DNA of 64,000 bases from Pelagicoccus enzymogenes (GTDB lineage: Bacteria; Verrucomicrobiota; Verrucomicrobiia; Opitutales; Opitutaceae): assembly GCF_014803405.1 (NCBI RefSeq), contig NZ_JACYFG010000055.1:59823-123822 (forward strand), written 5' to 3'. The translations under genes were made by a program, and so were the position numbers. Position 1 is the stretch's first letter. Every line of letters starts with the position of its first letter. The notes under the pieces were generated by a model. It saw only the letters and a program-made list of their open reading frames with translations. It ran no database searches and was not told where the DNA came from. Shown piece by piece: positions 35,501 through 46,937 of the stretch.

Positions 35501-35735
35501 ACGCCCATACCAGCCCCCCCCCTAAATTTGCGTACGTGGGCCAGCAAATAGACTCTAGTCAAAACGTTGGACCACGATAACACAATCCCCCTAGGGAACA
35601 ACGCGAGCTTCTTCGTGTATCCACGCAATCACGACGCTTGATCCAATTTTGGTAGAGACATCGCTAGGGAAGCCACCCACAAGGCATGCGTTCCTTTAAC
35701 ACCCATGCCAACTCCTGCTTGCCAACCGATCCTCG

Positions 35736-37256
35736 ATGAAACTCCTTCCTGACGCCCTCACTCGTCACGTCCAAATCCTCGCCGCACTCACACTCGCTCA
35801 CAGCGCCCAAGCCAGCGTATCGCTTAACTGGAAAGACAATTCCAGCAACGAAGACGGATTCGCTATCGAACGCTCCATCGACGGAATTCACTTCCAGGAA
35901 ATCGGTCGCGTTCCAGCCGACGTCGACAAATTCACCGATCCGAACGCGACCGAGGGAAAAACCTTCCACTACCGCGTACGCGCCTTCAACGCCTTCGGAT
36001 TCTCCGGCTACACCGACACCATCAGCGCCACCGTCGCTGCCTTGGTCGAAAGCGCCAGCGAAACGATCGACCGCACCCTGCAAACCGTTTCGGAGGAAAG
36101 CGAGAAGCTCCTCTTCAACGGTCAGTTGCTTTCCGCGAGCAGCCTGCCCACTACCACCGTCGGCTCCTCGACAATCCAAGACGCATACCAATACTACGAC
36201 AGCCTTGGGCTCCATGCCCTGATCTCCCTAGGCAGCGGTTTGGGCCCCCGCTCGGACTCCTTCAAATTTACCTACCTTCCCATCGAGCAAGACTGCCAAA
36301 TCGTGGTCCGCGTCCCTTTCCATTCCGGTGGATCTCCGGAGAGCGCCTGCGGCATCATGGTTCGAAGCAGCCTCGCTCCCGACTCCGCCTACGGGGCCGC
36401 GCTGCTCACGGCCAACGGCGCCGCTCAGGCTCGTTGGCGCCCAAAAAACAACGACATTTCGCAAACCCGAGAGCTGCTCAGTTCCCATCCCAACACCCGC
36501 TACCTGAAAATACGCCGCCGCGGTTCCTATTGCTGGCTGAGCGCTTCCCGGGACGGATACGACTGGTCACCAAGCAGCAAGGTTCCCGTCGCGCTCGGCA
36601 GCACCCCTCTGGTCGGCATTTTTCTCGCATCTTCCGGAAACACCAACTCCATCGCGGTGCTCGAAATCCTAGAAAGCACCGAACCCCTCTTGGCTCCTTC
36701 ACTCTCCTACTACCGCGCATCTGGCAGCCAAGCCGCCATCGGAGTCGAAAGTTCCCAGGTCTCCTCCACCCTCGACCAAGCGACCGGCCTCTACAAGCTG
36801 ACCGCCCAAGGACGCGGCTTCGAGCAATACCACGACCAACTCAATTTCTACCAGTGGACCGGCGTCGGATCGTGCCGCATTGTCGCCAAGATCCACGCCT
36901 TCGTGGGCGATGGAACCTCCGCCCGCACCGGGCTCTCCCTGCGAGCCTCCCTCGAACCCGACTCTCCAATCGCCGCCGTCACCCTCAACGGCTACGGCAA
37001 GATCGAGACCCTGACCCGCTCTGGGGACGGGGCCAAGATCACCACCCTCAGCGGACCGGAACTCCCCGCCGGTTGCTACCTCGCCCTCGAACGGCAAGGC
37101 AACACCGTCTCCTACCAATGGTCCCCCAACGGGGTCGACTGGAACGAATTCGGAACCGCAATCCTTGATCTCCCTTCAATCCATCACGTCGGCCTCACCC
37201 TCGGCTCTCATGATGGCGAATCCGCCTCGCTGATTGAGCTCACCGGCCTCTACTGA
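35736..37256 (+). CDS. Secreted FN3-domain protein with two beta-sandwich modules
   Basis: 506 residues. A signal peptide covers about 1-27 (ending HSAQA). Residues 28-98 form a fibronectin type III domain (LNWKDNSSNEDGFAIERS, then FHYRVRAFNAFGFSGYT). Two similar modules of about 180 residues follow (about 150-310 and 320-506). Each has a sandwich pattern with YLKIRRRGSYCWLSASRDGYDW in the first and YLALERQGNTVSYQWSPNGVDW in the second, which resembles concanavalin-like (DUF1349/beta-xylosidase C-terminal) domains that follow glycosidases. No catalytic motif is recognised. It could be a surface carbohydrate-binding or matrix protein. The gene stands alone, 54 bases before the next reading frame. 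Confidence 0.7.
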   Translation: MKLLPDALTRHVQILAALTLAHSAQASVSLNWKDNSSNEDGFAIERSIDGIHFQEIGRVPADVDKFTDPNATEGKTFHYRVRAFNAFGFSGYTDTISATVAALVESASETIDRTLQTVSEESEKLLFNGQLLSASSLPTTTVGSSTIQDAYQYYDSLGLHALISLGSGLGPRSDSFKFTYLPIEQDCQIVVRVPFHSGGSPESACGIMVRSSLAPDSAYGAALLTANGAAQARWRPKNNDISQTRELLSSHPNTRYLKIRRRGSYCWLSASRDGYDWSPSSKVPVALGSTPLVGIFLASSGNTNSIAVLEILESTEPLLAPSLSYYRASGSQAAIGVESSQVSSTLDQATGLYKLTAQGRGFEQYHDQLNFYQWTGVGSCRIVAKIHAFVGDGTSARTGLSLRASLEPDSPIAAVTLNGYGKIETLTRSGDGAKITTLSGPELPAGCYLALERQGNTVSYQWSPNGVDWNEFGTAILDLPSIHHVGLTLGSHDGESASLIELTGLY

Positions 37257-37325
37257 GACCTAACGCGCTTACCGAAGTGTAGAACCACCCTAGACAGTGG
37301 CAGCCGGGCTGTGCATAGACAAGGC

Positions 37326-38438
37326 ATGCCCTACCCCAAGATCCGCTTTACGGTTGCCGTCGTCGCGGCAATTTTCGCCCAGCTCTGCCATGCCAGTACG
37401 CTAGAGCTGCCACCCCCGCCCCCTCCCGCCGACATCCCCACGCCAGGCCCCCAAACCGACGCGCCCTACCAGCCTACGCCCATTGTGCCCGGCGGCATTG
37501 TCATCCCACTCTACCCGCCCGACTCTCCGCACCTCGACCCAAGCCGTATCCACGAAGCCGAGACATACGGCAGCTACAGCCCTCCCCACCTCGGCTACAT
37601 CGTAAACATCCACAACCCCTCCATCGAATTCCACGCCGCCAACGGAGCACTCAACACCGGAGCCACCGTCATCCTCGCCGCCGGAGGGGGACACAATAAT
37701 CTCAACATCGTGGGCGAAGGCTCCCTACTCGTACCCTTCTTTACCCAAAACGGCATCAACGCCGTGCTCTTGCGCAACCGCCTCCGCTCCGACGGCTATA
37801 AACCTACAACCCACGGCGTGCACGACGCCCAGCAGGCCATCAAGCTCGTCCGCGCCCACGCCAAGCATTGGAATTTGGATACAAACAAGATCGGCATTCT
37901 CGGCTTCTCCGCCGGTGCCGAACTCGCCGCCCGGGCCGGCCTGCAATACGAAGCCTTCGACGCGGCGGAAAACAAGCCCGACAATCCACTCGCCTCTATA
38001 TCCTCCCGACCGGACTTCATAGGTAGCGTCTACCCCGGTCCCTCGCCCTTCGCTTTCGGCAAGTCCGCGGACATTCCCCGCGACGCTCCCCCTGTATTTT
38101 TCGCCTCGCCCGGCTGGGGCGATTGGATTCACGCCATCTGGGCCACCGAGCACTTCACCGCCCTGCTCGAAGACGGCGTACCCAATTGCGAACTACACAT
38201 CTACGCCCGCGGTGTGCACCCCGGCGACCGCTCCCAAGCCAGCCAAGCCCCCGCCACCGCCGGCCTCAGCAGCCGCGACGGAGTCGCCTTCGGCAAATGG
38301 CAAGACCGCTACCTGCACTGGCTCGACGACCTCGGCTTCCTACAAAAACCAGGCGCTGAAACCCAAGCCGCCCGCGACACCGCCGCCAACCTCGACCGCC
38401 CCGACCGCATCTCGAAGTACCGCGAGATTAAACGTTAA
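37326..38438 (+). CDS. Secreted alpha/beta-hydrolase, acetyl-esterase type
   Basis: 370 residues from the ATG at 37326, which places a signal peptide (about 1-23, ending CHA) directly at the start. A Pro-rich stretch (29-55) precedes the catalytic domain. The oxyanion loop is AAGGGHNNL (118-126) and the nucleophile elbow is GFSAG with Ser195. A His for the triad is likely in ARGVHPGDRS near the C-terminus. The pattern fits the BD-FAE/Aes group, in which many members remove acetyl or feruloyl groups from plant or algal polysaccharides. Close proximity to glycosidase genes supports a polysaccharide role, but the substrate cannot be told from the sequence. Confidence 0.8.
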   Translation: MPYPKIRFTVAVVAAIFAQLCHASTLELPPPPPPADIPTPGPQTDAPYQPTPIVPGGIVIPLYPPDSPHLDPSRIHEAETYGSYSPPHLGYIVNIHNPSIEFHAANGALNTGATVILAAGGGHNNLNIVGEGSLLVPFFTQNGINAVLLRNRLRSDGYKPTTHGVHDAQQAIKLVRAHAKHWNLDTNKIGILGFSAGAELAARAGLQYEAFDAAENKPDNPLASISSRPDFIGSVYPGPSPFAFGKSADIPRDAPPVFFASPGWGDWIHAIWATEHFTALLEDGVPNCELHIYARGVHPGDRSQASQAPATAGLSSRDGVAFGKWQDRYLHWLDDLGFLQKPGAETQAARDTAANLDRPDRISKYREIKR

Positions 38439-38439
38439 G

Positions 38440-38461
38440 GTCGGGTCTTCCGTAAGACCTA
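38440..38461. repeat. Short hairpin after the esterase gene
   Basis: GGTCTT (38444-38449), loop CCGT, AAGACC (38454-38459), directly after the stop. There is no T-run. It matches in position and in its GGTCG-type head the other REP-like hairpins of the window, but the stem is short. Confidence 0.35.
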
Positions 38462-38518
38462 GCACTGCGCTTCAGCCAGCGGCCCCATTAGCAAGGTCGT
38501 TTCTCTTTGATCCGCCAC

Positions 38519-38782
38519 CTAACAGGCAGTCACGATATTCGAAACCTGGCAAAACGGATCCACTCGCCAACCGATCCCCATCGGGGAAGAGAAAACGATT
38601 CCCCGCCTCTCAAAAGCCAACCCCGGAGGCGGAGACATGTGCCCCAAAAAATCGATCACGCCGCAACCCGCTTTGCTCCGCCCCAAGATCCCGATCGTGC
38701 CCAATGCCAACTTCCTCGAAATAGAATCCGGCAGAGCAAACAAGAGGGGGCGACCTACAGTCCTGTAAAACCAGTCAGGCAT
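38519..38782 (-). pseudogene. pyrD: Remnant of dihydroorotate dehydrogenase (pyrD), N-terminal part
   Basis: From the ATG at 38782 the minus strand reads about 87 residues resembling the start of class 2 (membrane-linked) dihydroorotate dehydrogenase. It has FYRTVGRPLLF, then LALGTIGILGRS and a GIVFSSPMGIGWRVDP stretch where intact enzymes have G-L-F-NPVGLAAG-DK. The frame then stops. The family is about 340-360 residues long, so three quarters, including flavin and orotate binding residues, is missing. Only about 80 bases remain before the esterase gene, so the rest was deleted. PyrD would catalyse dihydroorotate to orotate in pyrimidine synthesis; this copy cannot. Chance similarity is possible, since only about 85 residues support the call. 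Confidence 0.5.
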
Positions 38783-38886
38783 AGCGGCAAACTGGCCAAA
38801 CTTAAAGCCGCGAGCAAGCCTCGGTATCAGCCAAATCTTTTGGCTTTCCACCTCAGCTTCCCCATCCATAGGTTTTTAGCCACCCC

Positions 38887-40152
38887 ATGCAGAAAGATCC
38901 CGCCCAGCTCCAAGCCCGCTCCCGCAAGTACGCCCGCATCGACTTCGCTCTGATCGCCCTTTGCCTCGCAGCCAACGCCGTCCTCGCCTACCTCATCGTC
39001 AGAGAAAGCTCGCTCTACTCCGTATTCGTTTCCTGTATACTATTCGGGCTTTCCTACGCCATCCACCTCAGCTTCGCCCACGGACTCTTCAAGCTCCCCA
39101 AGGCCCGCCTCGTCGAATTTGGCTCCACCCAAAAGATCGGTCGCTACCAAGCGGGCGAAATCTACCTCATGATGCGTGAACTGCTCGCCCCGCATCGCGG
39201 CAAAGAACAACCCCGCACCTACATCACCTTCCAGAAATACGACGGCGCCTTCGTGCTCAACAGCCTGCTCTTCAATTTCGTCAAACCGCTCAACGCCGTC
39301 TACATCTCCCAGCACCTTTTCCAAATCCTCAAGCCCGGCGAAATCAAAGCGATCCTCGCCCACGAGCTCGCCCATTTCTACGAATACATCCGCCCACTCA
39401 GCCGCGTTCACTTCGCTCTCATGGGCTTCAACGCCCTCTTCCCCATTTACCTCAGCCTCGACGCCGGCTCCATCTCCCTCTGGCAAGCCTTCCTCATCTG
39501 GCTCGCCTTCTCCCTGCTCTTCAACTTCTCCGTCAACACCTGGCTAGGCCGCACCTCCCGCGACCACGAACACCTCTGCGACCTTTCCGCCGCCCGCCGC
39601 TACGGAGTCCTCAACATCGCAAACGGCCTCTTCGGCGTCTGCAAAACCGCCGAAATCCAAGCCCAGCTCTACAAAGCCCTGCTTCAACGTATCCGCAACG
39701 ACAATACACTCTCCATCGATCAGCTCGACGAGCTGCTCTTTCGCTGCGAAAACGAACTGCCCGCCAAAGCCATCGGCCAAAAAGACATCCAACGCCTCGT
39801 CAGCAACATCCTCGCCAGTCCCCAGTCCCAACAAATCCGCAAGCCCCTCGACGCTCAGCAACAAGCCAAGGAGGAACAGCTCATCCAAAAGGCCATCGAC
39901 CGGCTCCTGCTCGACCGGGACTTCAAGCTGCTCGACTGGAAACGCTTCGACTTCGTCATCCCCGACGGCCGCCTCAACCAGGCCGAATACGAGCGTCTCG
40001 TACGCACCCTCGACGCCAGCCCCCAGCACCAACTCTTCAACATCGCTACCGACAACGTACGCGAAAGCAAAAACAGCACCCATCCCACCGTCGCCCAACG
40101 CATCCTCTTCCTCGAAAACGCCCGCCTCCTCGACCCCAGCATTCCCATCTAG
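38887..40152 (+). CDS. M48-family membrane metalloprotease
   Basis: 421 residues. Two membrane helices lie at about 18-38 and 45-66. The zinc motif HELAH is at 159-163 (AILAHELAHFYEYI) and the third zinc ligand is probably Glu228 in DHEHLCDLSAARRYG, the usual ExxxD arrangement of M48 (HtpX/Ste24-like) peptidases. Two further hydrophobic segments (about 171-192 and 197-216) lie between these motifs, as in HtpX. The C-terminal ~180 residues are charged and helical and probably cytosolic. Such proteases act in quality control of membrane proteins. The following membrane protein gene lies 33 bases downstream and may be co-transcribed. No signal peptide or lipobox is seen. Confidence 0.85.
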   Translation: MQKDPAQLQARSRKYARIDFALIALCLAANAVLAYLIVRESSLYSVFVSCILFGLSYAIHLSFAHGLFKLPKARLVEFGSTQKIGRYQAGEIYLMMRELLAPHRGKEQPRTYITFQKYDGAFVLNSLLFNFVKPLNAVYISQHLFQILKPGEIKAILAHELAHFYEYIRPLSRVHFALMGFNALFPIYLSLDAGSISLWQAFLIWLAFSLLFNFSVNTWLGRTSRDHEHLCDLSAARRYGVLNIANGLFGVCKTAEIQAQLYKALLQRIRNDNTLSIDQLDELLFRCENELPAKAIGQKDIQRLVSNILASPQSQQIRKPLDAQQQAKEEQLIQKAIDRLLLDRDFKLLDWKRFDFVIPDGRLNQAEYERLVRTLDASPQHQLFNIATDNVRESKNSTHPTVAQRILFLENARLLDPSIPI

Positions 40153-40185
40153 ACAAGCGAGCTCATCCACCCCCTCCCCCAATAA

Positions 40186-40617
40186 ATGGATACAAAACTA
40201 AAAGTAGGCTACTGGCTCTACGCCCTTTCCTTCGTGGCCCCTAGCTTCGACCTCTCACTTTGGGGCATCCAGATCGCCACCCACTGCGCGCTGAGCAGCG
40301 TCGCACTCCTGCTATCCGGATTTCCCGAGCTCTTGTATGGTTTGGCTATGCTGTCGCTTTTCTTTCTCAACTTCACCGTCCTACCCGGGATCGAGCTGCA
40401 CAAAGGCCTGAGAATAGCCACCATGATCCTCGCCGGACTCGCGGGAATCCTCCCTCAGCAAGGCCCCGAGGGCGAGACGCTCTTCTACATCACAATGCCT
40501 CCCTATTTGCTTTGGGTCGCGTCCGTTCTTCTGATCAACCTGGTGAAGATCAAGGAAGCCCACTCCGGCCAAACCGTAGATAACAAGGCCCTGCAGGAGC
40601 GACCGCGGTCGCGATAA
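40186..40617 (+). CDS. Small polytopic membrane protein of unknown function
   Basis: 143 residues with about four hydrophobic segments (roughly 9-27, 31-48, 50-68 and 78-90, with another at 105-122). I recognise no family. A notable feature is its end: the last eight codons and the TAA stop lie inside a REP-like element (40593-40615), so the C-terminus LQERPRSR probably derives from the inserted repeat. It follows the M48 protease gene by 33 bases and precedes an esterase gene by 22 bases, suggesting one transcript. Confidence 0.6.
   Translation: MDTKLKVGYWLYALSFVAPSFDLSLWGIQIATHCALSSVALLLSGFPELLYGLAMLSLFFLNFTVLPGIELHKGLRIATMILAGLAGILPQQGPEGETLFYITMPPYLLWVASVLLINLVKIKEAHSGQTVDNKALQERPRSR
40593..40615. 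repeat. REP-like element overlapping a gene end
   Basis: GCAGGAGCGACC, GC, GGTCGCGAT: a six-base perfect stem GCGACC/GGTCGC with a GC centre and the family head (G)AGGAGCG. It overlaps the last codons of the small membrane protein gene. Confidence 0.75.
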
Positions 40618-40639
40618 CTTCCGACTCATAAACCTATCC

Positions 40640-41353
40640 ATGCCCGAAACCGAGTACACCCTGCGCAGCGAGATTCTCGATAACGAGCGACGAATCTGGA
40701 TACGCGAACCCGCCTCCCTCCAAACGGACCTCGATCTCCTCATCGTCCTCGACGCCGAGCTCTACCGCAATCGCGTGCAAGCTCCGCAGATCATCGAGGA
40801 CCTCTTCGAATCCGGCACGCTCGCCCAAACCTTGGTCGTCTACGTCTCTAGCGTCAGTATGGACGTCCGCTGGATCGAGTGCCCCTGCTACCCTCCCTTC
40901 GCCGCCTTCGTAACCAAAGAGTTGATACCTTCGATCCACGAACGCTATCCCAAAACAGTCCAGGCCAAGGAACGCGTCATCGCCGGACTCAGCTACACCG
41001 GACTCGCCGCCTCCTTCGTCGCCCTCACCCACGACGGCCTTTTCACAAAAGTCATTTCCCAATCCGGTTCCTACTGGTCCAACGATTGTTGGCTCATTCG
41101 GGAATTCGACGGCCAATCCCTGAACCATCCGCCCGCCTTCTTCCTAGACGTAGGCGACAAGGAAACGCAGGAGTATGTCTGGCACAAAGAAGACGTCGTG
41201 CAAACCATCTCCCAGGTGGAAGGCGTCGAACGCTTCCGCGACATGTTGTTGAAAAACGGATACGAGGTACGCTACGACACCTTCTCCGGCGGACATTCCG
41301 CCGAAGCCTGGGCCACCTCTCTCCCCAACGCCCTGAAGTGGGCGCTGGGGTGA
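40640..41353 (+). CDS. Esterase, alpha/beta-hydrolase (Fes/esterase D-like)
   Basis: 237 residues without signal peptide, so probably cytosolic. VLDAELY near 37-43 is the first core strand, and the nucleophile elbow is GLSYTG with Ser118, a variant of the GxSxGG seen in Fes/IroE-type and S-formylglutathione-hydrolase-like esterases. The triad His is probably in FSGGHSAEAW (about 217-226), and LDVGDKETQE supplies the acid region. The family cleaves small esters, including siderophore esters and acyl-sugars; the substrate here is unknown. It follows a small membrane protein gene by 22 bases. Confidence 0.8.
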   Translation: MPETEYTLRSEILDNERRIWIREPASLQTDLDLLIVLDAELYRNRVQAPQIIEDLFESGTLAQTLVVYVSSVSMDVRWIECPCYPPFAAFVTKELIPSIHERYPKTVQAKERVIAGLSYTGLAASFVALTHDGLFTKVISQSGSYWSNDCWLIREFDGQSLNHPPAFFLDVGDKETQEYVWHKEDVVQTISQVEGVERFRDMLLKNGYEVRYDTFSGGHSAEAWATSLPNALKWALG

Positions 41354-41368
41354 CAACCGAAAACCGCG

Positions 41369-41460
41369 TGTGGGAGCGTGCTTCGCAAGTCCGCCATAGC
41401 TCGAAGAGCGACGGCTGGAGTCAAGCGATAAACGGAACCAGCTCCCACGCCACGCGATCA
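41369..41460. repeat. Degenerate pair of REP-like elements
   Basis: The left part carries GTGGGAGCG-like sequence (GTGTGGGAGCGTGCTTCGC). The right part, read on the minus strand, carries GATCGCGTGGCGTGGGAGC. Both share the family head but the stems are imperfect. They fill most of the 205-base gap between the esterase and phosphoesterase genes. Confidence 0.45.
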
Positions 41461-41558
41461 GGTCTGCCACAGGCAGGCGTTCGAGAACAAATTCGCTCTC
41501 GCGACCATTTCCCTTTGCAGCCTCAGCAAGCGTACCGTTTGCTTCCCACCGCAGATAA

Positions 41559-42311
41559 ATGAACGACTCCTCCCAGCACTGCCTCGTCCTCCCCGACATC
41601 CACCAAAACATCGATTGGGCGGAAGCCGTCTTGCAAAAAGAAGCCCCCGCCGCGGATCGCATCGTGGTGCTCGGCGACTACTTCGATACCAAGGTCGAAG
41701 CGGCAGCAGACGTCGCCCAGACCTGCCTCTACCTCTCCCAACTCGAAAAACGCTACGACGCCCCCTTCACCTTCCTCGTCGGCAACCACGACCTGCCCTA
41801 CCTCTACGACCTGCACCACCAGCGCCGCCCCGACGCCAGCGATTGGAACCCCTATTTCAACGGAGCCTACAAACCCTACCTCTCCGAAAGCATCCAAGGC
41901 CACCTCGCGCCGCAATTCCTGCGCAAACTCGAGCCTTTCGCTTTCGCCCAAGGCTGGATCCTCTCCCACGCCGGCCTCCATCCGCGCCACTTGGCATCGC
42001 CCGACTCCGCGGGCCTGCAAGCGCTCTACGACGCACTCAAGCCGCAGGTTCTCCGCCTTCCTTCCGACAAACCGCAAGCCCTCGCCGCCGTCGGAGCTGC
42101 CCGCGGCGGAACCGACGCGCACGGCGGCATCGTCTGGCAGGACTGGTTCAAGGAATTCGAGGACGCGCTGCCATGGCCGCAAATAGTGGGTCACACCCTC
42201 ATCCCCGAACCGAACCAAAAGGGCCGTAGTTGGGACCTCGATACGAAAAACGGAAGCTACGGCATCCTTCGCGGCGGGGAACTTGAAATCCGCTCCCACC
42301 CCAAAGAGTAG
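41559..42311 (+). CDS. Calcineurin-like metallophosphoesterase
   Basis: 250 residues, cytosolic. The metal-binding motifs are intact and in order: DIH (Asp13, His15), GDYFD (Asp40), GNHD (76-78), a His in LSHAGLHPRH and GHT near residue 211. This is the binuclear-metal fold of the PP1/calcineurin superfamily, acting on phosphomonoesters or phosphodiesters. The specific substrate cannot be read from sequence; bacterial relatives include serine/threonine phosphatases and nucleotide hydrolases. No Shine-Dalgarno is visible before the ATG at 41559. It is followed by the regulatory gap of the first GH43 gene. Confidence 0.87.
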   Translation: MNDSSQHCLVLPDIHQNIDWAEAVLQKEAPAADRIVVLGDYFDTKVEAAADVAQTCLYLSQLEKRYDAPFTFLVGNHDLPYLYDLHHQRRPDASDWNPYFNGAYKPYLSESIQGHLAPQFLRKLEPFAFAQGWILSHAGLHPRHLASPDSAGLQALYDALKPQVLRLPSDKPQALAAVGAARGGTDAHGGIVWQDWFKEFEDALPWPQIVGHTLIPEPNQKGRSWDLDTKNGSYGILRGGELEIRSHPKE

Positions 42312-42327
42312 CGCGCTACACCCCGCT

Positions 42328-42343
42328 TCCCCCAATCGAGGGA
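42328..42343. promoter_or_regulatory. Candidate operator upstream of the first GH43 gene
   Basis: TCCCCCAATCGAGGGA differs at two of 16 positions from the perfect palindrome found upstream of the TonB-dependent receptor. It lies about 100 bases before the GH43 start at 42445 and outside coding sequence. Confidence 0.5.
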
Positions 42344-42444
42344 TACAGATCCGCTTGCCCTCTTCCCCGCCAATTCGTGAATTGGGTAAACGCACATCCA
42401 ACGCGCTCCGCTCCAACGCCCACCCCAAACATTCTCCATCGCCC

Positions 42445-46835
<4,391 letters not shown>

Positions 46836-46852
46836 AAATTTCTAACTCTTTG

Positions 46853-46915
46853 TGGGAAGCGACCTTGTGTCGCGATTCGTTCGCCCAATATCGCGGCCCT
46901 GGGTCGCTTCCCACC
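46853..46915. repeat. Inverted pair of REP-like elements
   Basis: GTGGGAAGCGACC at 46853-46865 is answered by its inverse GGTCGCTTCCCAC at 46903-46915, thirteen perfect bases per arm. Each arm continues into a TCGCGAT or ATCGCG end. The unit sits 18 bases after the first GH2 stop and 22 bases before the second GH2 start, and could fold as one long cruciform or RNA hairpin between the two genes. Confidence 0.85.
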
Positions 46916-46937
46916 AACCCCCATCCCCCAAAGACAA

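Noticed and set aside
38571..38595. CCCC-AT-CGGGG as another copy of the shared operator dyad
   Set aside because: It lies within the pyrD remnant, where it encodes the PMGIG stretch; the spacing of the arms also differs from the three upstream copies.
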